Assembly: GCA_007120035.1 (NCBI GenBank)
Contig: SKON01000140.1
Location: forward strand, 1-36,869
DNA from: Myxococcales bacterium
Lineage (GTDB): Bacteria; Myxococcota_A; Bradymonadia; Bradymonadales; Bradymonadaceae
Direction of reading: 5' to 3'
DNA length: 36,869 nt
Made by a program: the position numbers and the translations under genes. How positions within the stretch are numbered: position 1 is the first letter of the stretch; each line of letters opens with the position of its first letter. The notes under the pieces are model-generated. The model saw only the letters and a program-made list of their open reading frames with translations. It did no database searches and was not told the DNA's origin. Below, in pieces: positions 23,775 through 32,336 of this stretch.

Positions 23775-24670
23775 CGAAGGAGTCCGCCGATGTGGCGATG
23801 ACCTACGAGGGAACGCTGCCATCGTTGGCGCCGTTGACGGTCCGGGCGGCGCTCCAGCGGCGGGCCTCTCCGGTGGAGGCGCAGGAGCGGCCGGAGCTGA
23901 TCGCGGCGGCCCAGGGGGTGGTGGTGGATCCCTGGGAGGTGCAGCGGTATCGGGAGGTCTGTGGGATCGGGCAGAGCCCGGTGTTGCCGGCGCCCTATCC
24001 CCAGGTGCTCGCGACGCCGCTCCACGGGGCGATTCTGGCGGACAGCCGGTTTCCGCTGCCCGTGGTGGGGCTTGTGCATTTGCAGAATCGGGTGGAGCAG
24101 CGGCGTGCGCTGGAGGTGGGCGCCACTCTGGATATGATGTGCACCGTGGGGGAGTGGACATGGGACCCCTACCGGGGACGACGGTTTAGCCTGATCACGC
24201 AGGTGCGGTCCGACGGGCAGCTCTGCTGGGAGAGCGAGCTCTGGGCCCTCTGTCGGGCGAAGGCGTCCGAGCTGGAGCCGAAACCCCCGCGGGAGCCGCG
24301 ACCTCCGAAGGGGCCCGGCGAGCCTCGCCGGGTGGTGTCGGCCCTGATCGAGGTCCCCGGCGATCTGGGACGCCGATACGCCGCGGTCTGCGGTGACTAC
24401 AACCCGATCCACCTTCACGCGTTGACGGCCAAGCCCTTCGGGTTCAAGCAGCCGATCATCCACGGCATGTGGACCCTGGCGCGGTGCTGGGCCCCCCTGG
24501 CAGATCTGGTGGAGCCCTCGGGGCTCACCCTGGAGGTCCGGTTTCGCCGACCGATCTACATGCCGTCGAAGATCCTCCTGGGGATCAAGGAGGCCGAGGA
24601 AGGCTACGAATTCGTCTGTGAAGACCCCCGAAATAGACGGGAATTTCTGGACGGGTTTGTGCGGATTTGA
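23762..24670 (+). CDS. MaoC-like hot-dog dehydratase domain protein
   Basis: The product, about 302 residues, looks like a double hot-dog protein with a degenerate N-terminal half and a MaoC-like C-terminal half. The hydratase signature is clear: AAVCGDYNPIHLHALTAKPFGFKQPIIHGMW, with the catalytic Asp and His. Such enzymes hydrate enoyl-CoA or enoyl-ACP. The start is uncertain: GTG 23762 follows AGGAGG closely, GTG 23771 overlaps the upstream stop, and GTG 23792 follows GAAGGAG. All keep the domain intact. Overlap with the unknown 612-residue gene suggests co-expression. The substrate, whether fatty acyl or other, is not evident from the window. Confidence 0.85.
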   Translation: MVVVTKESADVAMTYEGTLPSLAPLTVRAALQRRASPVEAQERPELIAAAQGVVVDPWEVQRYREVCGIGQSPVLPAPYPQVLATPLHGAILADSRFPLPVVGLVHLQNRVEQRRALEVGATLDMMCTVGEWTWDPYRGRRFSLITQVRSDGQLCWESELWALCRAKASELEPKPPREPRPPKGPGEPRRVVSALIEVPGDLGRRYAAVCGDYNPIHLHALTAKPFGFKQPIIHGMWTLARCWAPLADLVEPSGLTLEVRFRRPIYMPSKILLGIKEAEEGYEFVCEDPRNRREFLDGFVRI

Positions 24671-24741
24671 GCGCCCAGAAATGAGGGGTGACTCCCGGGG
24701 CATGGGGGCGAAAAGTTCTTTTGTGACAAGGGGTTGTGGAT

Positions 24742-24760
24742 CAAGAAGGGGGGCTTCTTG
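24742..24760. terminator. Hairpin between convergent MaoC-like and secreted-protein genes
   Basis: CAAGAAG at 24742-24748 and CTTCTTG at 24754-24760 form a perfect seven-pair stem around a GGGGG loop, in the 105-base gap between two convergent stops. No T-tract follows on either strand, so it could be a Rho-independent or simply a structural 3' end. Confidence 0.35.
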
Positions 24761-24775
24761 GGGGTGGCCCCGGGG

Positions 24776-25528
24776 TCAGGGGAAGAGCCGGGAGGGGTCG
24801 TCGGGGAGGTGTTGGCAGGTGGTGTGGGGGGCGATGGGGATCATGAGGAAGGAACTGCGGTCGGGGTCGGGGGTGGTCTCGGGGCTGTTGCGGAGGATGC
24901 GGCGGGTGGCGTCGAGGACGACTTCGTCGGCGCCCCATTGGACGGAGCCGCGGATGCTGTCGGGGTAGATGCGGCCGGTGAAGCTGTCCCAGCTGCGGCG
25001 GGCGAGGAAGAGGGAGCCGCCGAAGGGGCCTTCGATCTCGATGGTGAAGCCCGGGTGGCCGTCGGATTCCTGGTCGACGACCCGGGGGTCGTTGGGGTCG
25101 TCGGGCATGGGGTCGCGGCCGGGGTCGTCGAGGGTGACGCCCTGGATGTTCCAGACAGCTGGCGAGGTGATCTGCCAGGAGGTGCCGTTGCGGGTGAGTG
25201 TAGCCCGGCGGTCAGCCTGGGGGAGGCTCTCGATGAAGGCATCGGGGACGATGGGTTGAAAGCCAGGGGCGGAGTTGGTCATGACCAGGGCGCAGACCTC
25301 GGTCTCCATGGTGAGGCGAGCGCCGTCCTGGTCGATGTCGACAAGGAGGTAGGTGGTGGCGGTGGTGGTGAAACGGGCGATGCGGGCGATGCGGTAGGTG
25401 GAGGTGAGGGTCCACTCCTTGAGCCATTTGCCGGTGAGATCCGGTGGGTCGGGCTCGGCGGCCTGTGCTTGCAGGGGGAAGATTCCGAGGAAGAACAGGA
25501 TGGGGAAGAGGATGGGGAGACGGCGCAT
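24776..25528 (-). CDS. Secreted protein of unknown family, tandem paralogue 1
   Basis: The 250-residue protein has a clear signal peptide (hydrophobic ILFPILFFLGIF, cleavage near AQAA). The mature part begins DLTGKW, recalling the GxW start of lipocalin-like beta barrels, and contains an Asp-rich loop, DDPNDPRVVDQESDGHPGFT, of the calcium-binding DxDG type. It is a divergent paralogue of the next gene: both share DPMP, DPRV, DGHPGFT, the mature N-terminus and the spacing of a single Cys in the first third. The gene starts 12 bases downstream of the paralogue's stop and so is probably in the same transcript. Function unknown; a periplasmic or extracellular location is expected. Confidence 0.75.
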   Translation of the reverse strand: MRRLPILFPILFFLGIFPLQAQAAEPDPPDLTGKWLKEWTLTSTYRIARIARFTTTATTYLLVDIDQDGARLTMETEVCALVMTNSAPGFQPIVPDAFIESLPQADRRATLTRNGTSWQITSPAVWNIQGVTLDDPGRDPMPDDPNDPRVVDQESDGHPGFTIEIEGPFGGSLFLARRSWDSFTGRIYPDSIRGSVQWGADEVVLDATRRILRNSPETTPDPDRSSFLMIPIAPHTTCQHLPDDPSRLFP

Positions 25529-25540
25529 GAGACGGTAGGT

Positions 25541-26287
25541 TCACTCGAGGAAAAGACGATCGGCCTGGGACATCAGGTCTGCACAGGACAGGCCATCATA
25601 TACACGTACCATCTGAAAAGAGCTCTCGTCGAGGTTCGGTTCGTTGGTGGGGTTGGAGCGGAGACGGCGGCTGGTGGCGTCGAGGACCGATTGATCGGAG
25701 TCCCAGCGAACCTGGCCACGGATCTCGTCGTCGGAGAGGAGTTCGCCGTCGAATTGATCCCAGATGCGCTGGGCGAGGTGCATGTCACCCCCGAGGCGTC
25801 CTTCGAGATGGAGGGTAAACCCGGGGTGACCATTGCCGTCCTGATCGAAGACCCGAGGGTCGTCGGCGTCTTCGGGCATGGGGTCGTTGTCGGGGTCGTC
25901 CATCCGCATGCCGTGGATGTCCCACATCTTGGGGATATGGAGGCGCCAGGAGTTCTGCTTGCGGCGGAGCCGTCCCGGGCGTTGATTGGGGGTCATGCTT
26001 TCCAGAAACCCTGAGGAGAGGTGGGGCTGGATACCCGGGGCGGTGTTGGACATGTCGATGGAGCAGAACTGTGTGTGAAGAGTCAGGTCGTGGCCGTCCT
26101 GGGTGATGTTCACCTGAATGATGGAGGTCGATACGGAGGTGAATTGAGCGACCACGGCCAGGCGGTAGTTGGAGGTGGTGACCATCTTCATGGCCCAGGT
26201 ACCGGAGAGGTCCGGGGGAGAGGCCATGGCGACAGCGGGAGAGGTCAGGGTGAAAAGGAGGACCAGAAGAGAGAGTGTGAACCGCAT
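25541..26287 (-). CDS. Secreted protein of unknown family, tandem paralogue 2
   Basis: The 248-residue protein carries a signal peptide (FTLSLLVLLFTLTSPAVAMA) and a mature region parallel to its neighbour: DLSGTW at the start, SSGFLESM, an Asp-rich DPDNDPMPEDADDPRV loop followed by DQDGNGHPGFT, and VLDATSRRLR near the end. The Asp loop resembles the DxDxDG calcium ligand pattern more closely than in the paralogue. The start is ATG 26287; an ATG nine codons upstream would lengthen the signal peptide awkwardly. It is transcribed first of the pair. Tandem duplication followed by divergence is the simplest reading; no enzyme motif is visible. Confidence 0.75.
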   Translation of the reverse strand: MRFTLSLLVLLFTLTSPAVAMASPPDLSGTWAMKMVTTSNYRLAVVAQFTSVSTSIIQVNITQDGHDLTLHTQFCSIDMSNTAPGIQPHLSSGFLESMTPNQRPGRLRRKQNSWRLHIPKMWDIHGMRMDDPDNDPMPEDADDPRVFDQDGNGHPGFTLHLEGRLGGDMHLAQRIWDQFDGELLSDDEIRGQVRWDSDQSVLDATSRRLRSNPTNEPNLDESSFQMVRVYDGLSCADLMSQADRLFLE

Positions 26288-26371
26288 GGAAGACCCCGGG
26301 AACGAAGGGAACACAACGGAAGGAACCTAGGGTCGAGGGTAGGGAGGGCAAGGAAGAGGTCACGCAGGGAA

Positions 26372-27955
26372 TCACTCAGCCGGTTCGGCGACGGGTTCGG
26401 AGCGTTCGGCGTCGAGGCGCTCTTTATGGTCCTTTCGGGTCATATGGGCGGGGACACCGGGCTGACGCCAGGAAGGGATCTCGATGTGCTTCTCGGGGTA
26501 TCCGAAGATCTGGCGAGGAGAGCGGGAGCCGAAGCACTCGTCGAGGATCTCGAAGTGCTCCAGGTGAACCTCGGCGGGATGGGCCACGCCGACGGCCCGG
26601 GTCAGCCACATCACCTCTTTGCGGAGGGTGACGAGATAGTTGGCGAGTCGAGCGGCTTTGCTGGTGGGGTCGAGGCCGCGCATTAGCCACTTGTTCTGGG
26701 TGGCGACGCCGGCGGGGCAATGTCCGGTGTGGCAGCGCTGGGCCTGGATGCAACCGATGGCGAGCATGGCCTCCCGGGCGACGCCGACCATGTCGGCACC
26801 CATGGCGAAGGCCAGGAGGGAAGACTCGGGGAAGCCGAGGCGGCCGGCGCCCATGAAGACGATGTCGTCGGTGAGATCGTAGCGGGCGAAGATGTGATAG
26901 ACTCGTGAGAAGCCGAGCTTGAAGGGGAGGGCGACGTGGTCAGTAAATACCAGGGGAGCGGCGCCGGTGCCGCCCTCGCCGCCGTCGATGTTGATGAAGT
27001 CGACGCCTCGGTCGCCTTTGGCCATCTCGGCGGCGAGCTCTTCCCAGAAGGCGGATTCGCCGATGGCGGACTTGATGCCGACGGGGAGGCCCGTGGCGTC
27101 GGCGATGGACTCGACGAAGTCGAGCATGGAGTCGACGTCGTGGAAGGCGGAGTGGCCCGAGGGGCTGATGCAATCTTTGCCCATGGGGATGCCGCGGATG
27201 GCGGCGATCTCGGCGGAGATCTTCTCGGCGGGGAGGACGCCGCCGCGGCCGGGTTTTGCCCCCTGGCTGAGTTTGATCTCGATGGCCCGGACCGGGTAGG
27301 CGTTGACCCTCTCGAGGAGCTCGTCCATGGAGAAGTGGCCGTCCTCGTCGCGGGCGCCGAAGTAGCCCGTGCCGAGCTGCCAGATCAGATCGCCGCCGTG
27401 GTCGTGGTGGGGAGCGATGCCGCCCTCCCCGGTATTATGAAGGCCGCCGGCGATGGCGACGCCGCGGTTCATGGCTTCTACGGCGGCGGCGCTCAAGGAG
27501 CCGAAGCTCATAGCGGAGATGAAGAAGACCGACTCGGGGCGGAAGGCGTGGCGGCGACCGCGGGCTTCACCGAGGATCTTGGAGCAGGCTACGGGGTGGA
27601 GGGGGTCGTAGTCGTCATCGCCCTTCTGGGGTTCGGGATAGGGGAAGATGGCGGGTTTGATGACCAGGGTGTTGGGGGCTATCTCCAGATCGTTGTCGGT
27701 GCCGAACCCGAAGTAGTTGTTCTGCTCCTTGGCGGAGGAGTAGACCCACCGGCGTTGATCGCGGGAGAAGGGGCGCTCCTCGCTGTTTCCGGTGACGATG
27801 TACTGGCGGAGCTCGGGGCCGAAGGACTCCAGGATGTACCGGAGGTGTCCGATCAGGGGGTAGTTACGCAGGATGGCGTGCTTTTTCTGCGTCAGGTCGT
27901 AGATGGTGATCAAGACCAGCGCCAGGAGGATGGCGCCGAGAATCCATACCCACAT
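26372..27955 (-). CDS. FMN-binding glutamate synthase family protein (GltB-like synthase domain)
   Basis: This 527-residue protein consists of an N-terminal membrane helix (about 3-20) and a glutamate-synthase FMN barrel. Visible barrel motifs are ISAMSFGSLS, NTGEGGI, the KLSQGAKPGRGG loop and the FMN/phosphate region INIDGGEGGTGAAP. The [3Fe-4S] Cys set is complete: Cys402, Cys408 and Cys413 in CIQAQRCHTGHCPAGVATQ. It lacks the glutaminase domain of true GltB, like YerD-type proteins, so its electron donor, amide source and physiological reaction are unknown. GGAG lies eight bases before the ATG. A 9-bp dyad sits in its short upstream region, close to a TATGAT element. Confidence 0.92.
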   Translation of the reverse strand: MWVWILGAILLALVLITIYDLTQKKHAILRNYPLIGHLRYILESFGPELRQYIVTGNSEERPFSRDQRRWVYSSAKEQNNYFGFGTDNDLEIAPNTLVIKPAIFPYPEPQKGDDDYDPLHPVACSKILGEARGRRHAFRPESVFFISAMSFGSLSAAAVEAMNRGVAIAGGLHNTGEGGIAPHHDHGGDLIWQLGTGYFGARDEDGHFSMDELLERVNAYPVRAIEIKLSQGAKPGRGGVLPAEKISAEIAAIRGIPMGKDCISPSGHSAFHDVDSMLDFVESIADATGLPVGIKSAIGESAFWEELAAEMAKGDRGVDFINIDGGEGGTGAAPLVFTDHVALPFKLGFSRVYHIFARYDLTDDIVFMGAGRLGFPESSLLAFAMGADMVGVAREAMLAIGCIQAQRCHTGHCPAGVATQNKWLMRGLDPTSKAARLANYLVTLRKEVMWLTRAVGVAHPAEVHLEHFEILDECFGSRSPRQIFGYPEKHIEIPSWRQPGVPAHMTRKDHKERLDAERSEPVAEPAE

Positions 27956-27969
27956 GGTGATGCTCCGCG

Positions 27970-28005
27970 TCAGAGATCTCGTCGTCGATCTCTGAGGCTA
28001 TCATA
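27970..28005 (-). promoter_or_regulatory. Predicted -10 element and 9-bp dyad upstream of the GltB-like gene
   Basis: On the minus strand TATGAT (28005-28000) is a good -10 hexamer with no convincing -35. Immediately downstream a perfect dyad, TCAGAGATC (27970-27978) and GATCTCTGA (27987-27995) with an 8-base spacer, spans the expected start point. This position suits a repressor operator or a 5'-end hairpin. Which of the two cannot be told from sequence. Confidence 0.4.
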
Positions 28006-28026
28006 GGCGGGAGCGGTAGGGGAAAT

Positions 28027-28308
28027 TCAGGGGAGGATCGGCCACACCAGGTAGAGGAGCACGGCGATGAAGAGGATCAGGAGGAAGAGGCCGAGGGGGT
28101 TCTCGAAGATGGAGTCGGCATCGATCTTCCACCAGGGTCGGGGCTCGGGATCGTCGAGGTTGGGGGGAGGCTCGTGGCGAAACCGGGAGCGGCGGGATTC
28201 CTCGAAGCTGGAGCGGAGGCGCTGGCGGCGGCGCTCCTGGCGCTCTCGCCAGTCGTCAGAGTCCTGAGAGTTAGGAGAGTTCTCGGGAGGTGGGTTCTGA
28301 TCGGCCAT
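28027..28308 (-). CDS. Small single-span membrane protein
   Basis: The 93-residue product has a highly charged, Arg- and Pro-rich cytoplasmic part (DDWRERQERRRQRLR, then PPPNLDDPEPRPWWK) and one C-terminal transmembrane helix (LGLFLLILFIAVLLYLVWPIL). GGAG precedes the ATG at a reasonable distance. It lies between clpB and the GltB-like gene on the same strand. I do not recognise a family; its tail-anchored layout could tether a soluble partner to the membrane. Confidence 0.65.
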   Translation of the reverse strand: MADQNPPPENSPNSQDSDDWRERQERRRQRLRSSFEESRRSRFRHEPPPNLDDPEPRPWWKIDADSIFENPLGLFLLILFIAVLLYLVWPILP

Positions 28309-28353
28309 GGGCGGTCTCCAGTCATGAATGCAGGTACATCAAGTGGAACGCTG

Positions 28354-28383
28354 GCGGCGGCCGGGGACATTCCCGGCCGCCGC
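28354..28383 (-). terminator. Perfect 12-bp GC stem-loop after clpB
   Basis: GCGGCGGCCGGG (28354-28365) and CCCGGCCGCCGC (28372-28383) form a perfect 12-pair, all-GC stem with a six-base loop. In the direction of clpB transcription it begins nine bases after the stop codon. There is no U-tract behind it, so it is either a 3' stability structure or an atypical terminator. Confidence 0.6.
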
Positions 28384-28392
28384 GAGGATCCT

Positions 28393-30969
28393 CTAGTGGA
28401 ATTGGAGGCCCTCGCCATCGTCACGGACCGTGGCGTGGATGGTGTCTCCCGGAGCGAAGCTTCCGCCCAGGAGGGCGCGGGCCAGCTCGTTCTGGACCTC
28501 CTTCTGGATCACCCGCTTCAGGGGGCGAGCGCCGTAGACGGGATCGTAGCCGCGGTCGGCGAGGAAGGTCTTGGCGTCGTCGGTGAACTCGATGGAGAAG
28601 CCTCGATCTTCGAGGAGTCCGTAGAGGCGACGGAGCTGGATCTCGACGATGGAGTCCATCTCGTTGCGGGTCAGGGACTGGAAGAGGATGATGTCATCGA
28701 CGCGGTTGAGGAACTCGGGCTTGAAGGTCATGCGGAGCTCTTCCTGCACGAGCTCGTCGGCCTTGTCGGGGTCGGACTGGCCGTACTCCTGAATGTACTG
28801 GCTGCCGACGTTGGAGGTCATGATGACGACCGTGTTGGTGAAGTCCACGGTGCGGCCCTTGCCGTCGGTGAGGCGGCCGTCGTCGAGGATCTGGAGGAGG
28901 ATGTTGAAGACGTCGGTGTGGGCCTTCTCGATCTCGTCGAAGAGGACCACCGTGTAGGGGCGACGGCGGACGTGCTCGGTGAGGTAGCCGCCTTCGTCGT
29001 AGCCGACGTATCCGGGAGGAGCGCCGATGAGGCGAGCGACGGCGTGGCGCTCCATGAACTCCGACATGTCGAGGCGGACCATGTTCTGTTCGTCGTCGAA
29101 GAGGAAGGAGGCCAGGGCCCGGGCGAGCTCGGTCTTGCCGACGCCCGTGGGGCCGAGGAAGATGAAGGAGCCGATGGGGCGCTGGGGATCCTGGAGGCCG
29201 CTGCGGGCCCGTCGGACGGCGTCGCTGACGGCGCCGACGGCCTGTTCCTGGCCGATGACCCGCTGGTGGAGGCGGTCCTCCATCTGGAGGAGCTTGCGCT
29301 GCTCGCTCTCGAGCATCCGCTGGACGGGGATGCCGGTCCACCGGCTGATGATGCCGGCGATGTCCTCGTCGTTGACCTCCTCGCGGAGGAAGCTGCCGGA
29401 CTGTTGGAGCTGAGAGAGTTCTTCCTGGATCCGCTCGAGGTTGCGCTCGGCCTCGGGGAGGATGCCGAATCGGATCTCGGCGGCCCGGTCGAGGCTGCCG
29501 GCCCGCTCGGCCTGTTCGTATTCCAGGCGGAGATCTTCGATGCTCTGCTTGGTGTCGCGGAGCTTCTGGATGACCTCCTTTTCCCGGAGCCAGCTGGCCT
29601 TCATACCGCTGGCCTCTTCGCGGAGCTCGGCGATCTCCTCTTCCACGTCCTGGAGGCGTTGAATGCTGGCGTCGTCGCTCTCTTTTTTGAGGGCCTGGCG
29701 CTCGATCTCCAGGGAGGTGATCCGGCGCTCGACGCGGTCGATCTCCTGGGGGAGGCTCTCGAGCTCCATCTTGACGCCGGCGGCGGCCTCATCGATGAGG
29801 TCGATGGCTTTGTCGGGGAGGAACCGGTCGGCGACATAGCGGTTGCTCAAGTGAGCGGCGGCGACGAGGGCAGCGTCGGAGATGCGGATGCCGTGGTGGA
29901 CCTCGTAGCGCTCCTTGAGGCCCCGGAGGATGGTGACCGTGTCCTCGACGGTGGGTTCGTGGACCTGGATGGGCTGGAAGCGGCGCTCCAGGGCGGGATC
30001 TTTCTCGATATGCTTGCGAAACTCGTTGATGGTGGTGGCGCCGATGCACCGGAGCTCGCCGCGGGCCAGGGCGGGCTTGAGCATGTTGGAGGCGTCCATG
30101 GCGCCCTCGGAGGCGCCGGCGCCGACGAGGGTGTGAAGCTCGTCGATGAAGAGGACGATGCGGCCCTCGGCGTCGTCGATCTCCTTGAGGACGGCCTTGA
30201 GGCGGTCCTCGAACTCACCGCGGAACTTGGAGCCGGCGATCAGGGAGCCCAGATCGAGAGAGACGACCTGTTTGTCCTTGAGGCTCTCGGGGACGTCGCC
30301 GGAGGCGATGCGCTGGGCGATGCCCTCGGCGATGGCGGTCTTGCCGACGCCGGGTTCGCCGATGAGGACGGGGTTGTTCTTGGTACGGCGGCTCAAGACC
30401 TGGAGGGCCCGGCGGATCTCCTCGTCGCGGCCGATGACGGGGTCGAGCTTGCCTTTGCGAGCGGCGGCGGTGAGATCCCGGGTGTACTTGTCGAGGGCCT
30501 GGTACTTCTGTTCGGGGTTGACGTCGGTGACGCGCTGGGATCCTCGGACGTCGCCCATGGCCTGCTCGACGCTCTTGGGGGTGACGCCGTGGTTGCGCAA
30601 GACCTCTCCGGCGGCGGTCTTGGAGGCCGAGAGGGCCAGGAGGAGGTGCTCGGTGGAGACGTACTCGTCCTGGAGGCGATCCGCTTCTTTCTGAGCGACC
30701 CGGAGGACGTCGGCGAGGCCCTGGGAGACCGAGGCGTCGACGCCTTCGACGCGGGGCATCTTGGAGAGGCCCTCGGCGACGGAGCTCAAGAGGCGTTGGG
30801 TGCCGATGCCCAGCTTGTTGATGATGGGGAGGACGATGCCCTCTTCCTGCTGCAGGAGAGCCTGCAGGAGGTGGACGGCCCGGACCTCGGGGTGTCCGGC
30901 GTCGGCGGCCAACTCCTGAGCGGTGGCCAGGGCTTCGCGGCTTTTGATGGTAAACTTCTCGATACGCAT
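28393..30969 (-). CDS. clpB: ClpB disaggregase (Hsp100 AAA+ chaperone)
   Basis: ClpB extracts polypeptides from aggregates together with DnaK. The 858-residue product has the N-domain repeats ([29 protein letters not shown]), the first AAA+ module with Walker [10 protein letters not shown] (204-211) and Walker [10 protein letters not shown], the long coiled-coil middle domain characteristic of ClpB, not ClpA ([31 protein letters not shown]), and the second AAA+ module with GPTGVGKTE and [11 protein letters not shown]. The start is ATG 30969 (MRIEKFT), eight bases behind GGAG; an ATG 24 bases earlier adds eight unlikely residues. No CIRCE element is seen in the leader; a vegetative-type promoter is predicted upstream. 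Confidence 0.97.
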   Translation of the reverse strand: MRIEKFTIKSREALATAQELAADAGHPEVRAVHLLQALLQQEEGIVLPIINKLGIGTQRLLSSVAEGLSKMPRVEGVDASVSQGLADVLRVAQKEADRLQDEYVSTEHLLLALSASKTAAGEVLRNHGVTPKSVEQAMGDVRGSQRVTDVNPEQKYQALDKYTRDLTAAARKGKLDPVIGRDEEIRRALQVLSRRTKNNPVLIGEPGVGKTAIAEGIAQRIASGDVPESLKDKQVVSLDLGSLIAGSKFRGEFEDRLKAVLKEIDDAEGRIVLFIDELHTLVGAGASEGAMDASNMLKPALARGELRCIGATTINEFRKHIEKDPALERRFQPIQVHEPTVEDTVTILRGLKERYEVHHGIRISDAALVAAAHLSNRYVADRFLPDKAIDLIDEAAAGVKMELESLPQEIDRVERRITSLEIERQALKKESDDASIQRLQDVEEEIAELREEASGMKASWLREKEVIQKLRDTKQSIEDLRLEYEQAERAGSLDRAAEIRFGILPEAERNLERIQEELSQLQQSGSFLREEVNDEDIAGIISRWTGIPVQRMLESEQRKLLQMEDRLHQRVIGQEQAVGAVSDAVRRARSGLQDPQRPIGSFIFLGPTGVGKTELARALASFLFDDEQNMVRLDMSEFMERHAVARLIGAPPGYVGYDEGGYLTEHVRRRPYTVVLFDEIEKAHTDVFNILLQILDDGRLTDGKGRTVDFTNTVVIMTSNVGSQYIQEYGQSDPDKADELVQEELRMTFKPEFLNRVDDIILFQSLTRNEMDSIVEIQLRRLYGLLEDRGFSIEFTDDAKTFLADRGYDPVYGARPLKRVIQKEVQNELARALLGGSFAPGDTIHATVRDDGEGLQFH

Positions 30970-31107
30970 GGCAATACTCCAGAGCCGTCCCATCGGCAGC
31001 CCGCAGACGCAGGGGGATGGACCCCCGGCCAGGAGGGAAGAGCGAGCTGTAGAAGAGACGTAAGAAAGTTTGAGAGGGGAGGAGACCGCCCTCCCCGAAC
31101 CAGGCCG

Positions 31108-31135
31108 AACCTAGGCACTTGGGATCGGGAGTCAA
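31108..31135 (-). promoter_or_regulatory. Predicted sigma70-type promoter of clpB
   Basis: On the minus strand TTGACT (31135-31130) and TAGGTT (31113-31108) are 16 bases apart. The start near 31101 would leave a leader of about 130 bases before clpB. I found no sigma32-like CCCCAT-type -10 and no CIRCE repeat, so heat control, if present, is not explained by this sequence. Confidence 0.45.
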
Positions 31136-31160
31136 GCAGGTGGGAGGGTTGCCTGAAACG

Positions 31161-31196
31161 CTGAGGTGTGCATCCTCAGGCCACCCGATGAGGTGG
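31161..31196 (+). promoter_or_regulatory. Small hairpins in the leader of the M50-CBS protease gene
   Basis: CTGAGG (31161-31166) pairs with CCTCAG (31174-31179), and CCACC (31181-31185) pairs with GGTGG (31192-31196). The second stem contains the AGGTGGAG ribosome-binding sequence of the gene, so folding could limit initiation. The stems are short and may be coincidental. Confidence 0.25.
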
Positions 31197-31201
31197 AGAC
31201 C

Positions 31202-32320
31202 ATGTTTAAGAATGCACTTCGATTGCCCTTTCGATTGCTCGGAATCCCGGTCTACCTGGATATCACCTTCCTGGTGATCCTGCCGATATTGGCGTGGTTG
31301 ATCGGCAATCAGATCGAACCCTTTTTGGAGATCCTGGAGCTCCCGATCGACGCGGAGCCCCTGATCACGGGGTGGACGCCCTATCTGTTGGGGTTGGCGG
31401 CGGCGGTGGCGCTCTTCGTGAGCGTGTTGATCCATGAGCTGGGTCACGCGGTGACGGCCCGGTTCTACGGGGTGGAGACGGAGCGGATCACGCTGTGGTT
31501 GTTGGGGGGGATGGCCCACTTTAAGGAGATGCCCAAGCAGCGGGGGGCCGAGGCGGTGGTGGCGATCGCGGGGCCGATCACGAGCTTCCTGGTGGGGTTT
31601 GTAGCGTGGCTGGGGCTCTCCTTTGTACCTGTGGAGCAGGGGGGGCTGTATTTCGTGTTGTTGTACACGATGTACATGAACGTGCTTTTGGCGGTGTTCA
31701 ACATGATCCCGGCGTTGCCCCTGGATGGGGGGCGGGTGCTGCGGTCGCTGTTGGCGTTGCGGATGAGTCACCTGCAGGCGACCCGGATGTCGGCGGGGAT
31801 CAGCCGGTTTCTGGCGGTGGCGCTGGGGATCTTCGGGTTGTTGAGCTTTAACATCTTCCTGATCCTGATCGCCTTCTTCGTGTACATGGCGGTCACGGCG
31901 GAGACCCAGTACGCCCTCTTTACGGAGACCCTGTCGCGGTTCTCGGTGGACTCCTTGATGAGTCGGCCGGTGATCTCCGTGGATCCCGAGGTGACCGTGG
32001 ACGAGGTCCGCAAACGGATGATGTCCGAGGCACGGCTGGCGTTTCCGGTGCGGACGGGGGGTGGGGATTTCGTGGGTGAGGTGCGGCTGGAGCACCTGCG
32101 AGAGGCACCGCCGGGGCGAGTGGTGGCGGAGGTGATGAGCGAGGCGCCGCCTTCGATCGCGGTGACCGTGGGGGCCAACGATCTCTTCGATAAGATGATC
32201 CGTGACGAGAATCACCGGTTGTTGGTGACCGACGAGTCGGGGGCGGTGGTGGGGATCGTGACGAAGACCGATTTGGTGCGGGCTCTGCAGGTGCTGAGCA
32301 TGGGGCCGCGGGCGATGTGA
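31202..32320 (+). CDS. M50 site-2 protease with two C-terminal CBS domains
   Basis: The 372-residue membrane metalloprotease has HELGH (His78, Glu79, His82) within a transmembrane helix and the third ligand in ALPLDGGRV (Asp175), with further helices to about residue 240. Residues about 245-360 form a pair of CBS motifs (SLMSRPVISVDPEVTVDEV and LLVTDESGAVVGIVTKTDLVRAL), which in related proteases bind adenine nucleotides and tune activity, as in SpoIVFB-like and archaeal S2P enzymes. The start is ATG 31202 behind AGGTGGAG. It is divergent from clpB. The substrate is unknown; an anti-sigma factor or other membrane regulator would be typical. Confidence 0.92.
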   Translation: MFKNALRLPFRLLGIPVYLDITFLVILPILAWLIGNQIEPFLEILELPIDAEPLITGWTPYLLGLAAAVALFVSVLIHELGHAVTARFYGVETERITLWLLGGMAHFKEMPKQRGAEAVVAIAGPITSFLVGFVAWLGLSFVPVEQGGLYFVLLYTMYMNVLLAVFNMIPALPLDGGRVLRSLLALRMSHLQATRMSAGISRFLAVALGIFGLLSFNIFLILIAFFVYMAVTAETQYALFTETLSRFSVDSLMSRPVISVDPEVTVDEVRKRMMSEARLAFPVRTGGGDFVGEVRLEHLREAPPGRVVAEVMSEAPPSIAVTVGANDLFDKMIRDENHRLLVTDESGAVVGIVTKTDLVRALQVLSMGPRAM

Positions 32321-32336
32321 AGGGTTGGGAGCGGAA

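Noticed and set aside
30970..31107. CIRCE or sigma32 heat-shock element upstream of clpB
   Set aside because: I looked for TTAGCACTC/GAGTGCTAA and CTTGAA-CCCCAT patterns on the minus strand and found none.
28174..31164. 996-codon open frame on the + strand opposite clpB
   Set aside because: The translation is repetitive Leu/Asp/Gly/Glu/Ala without family motifs; ClpB on the minus strand has all AAA+ motifs.
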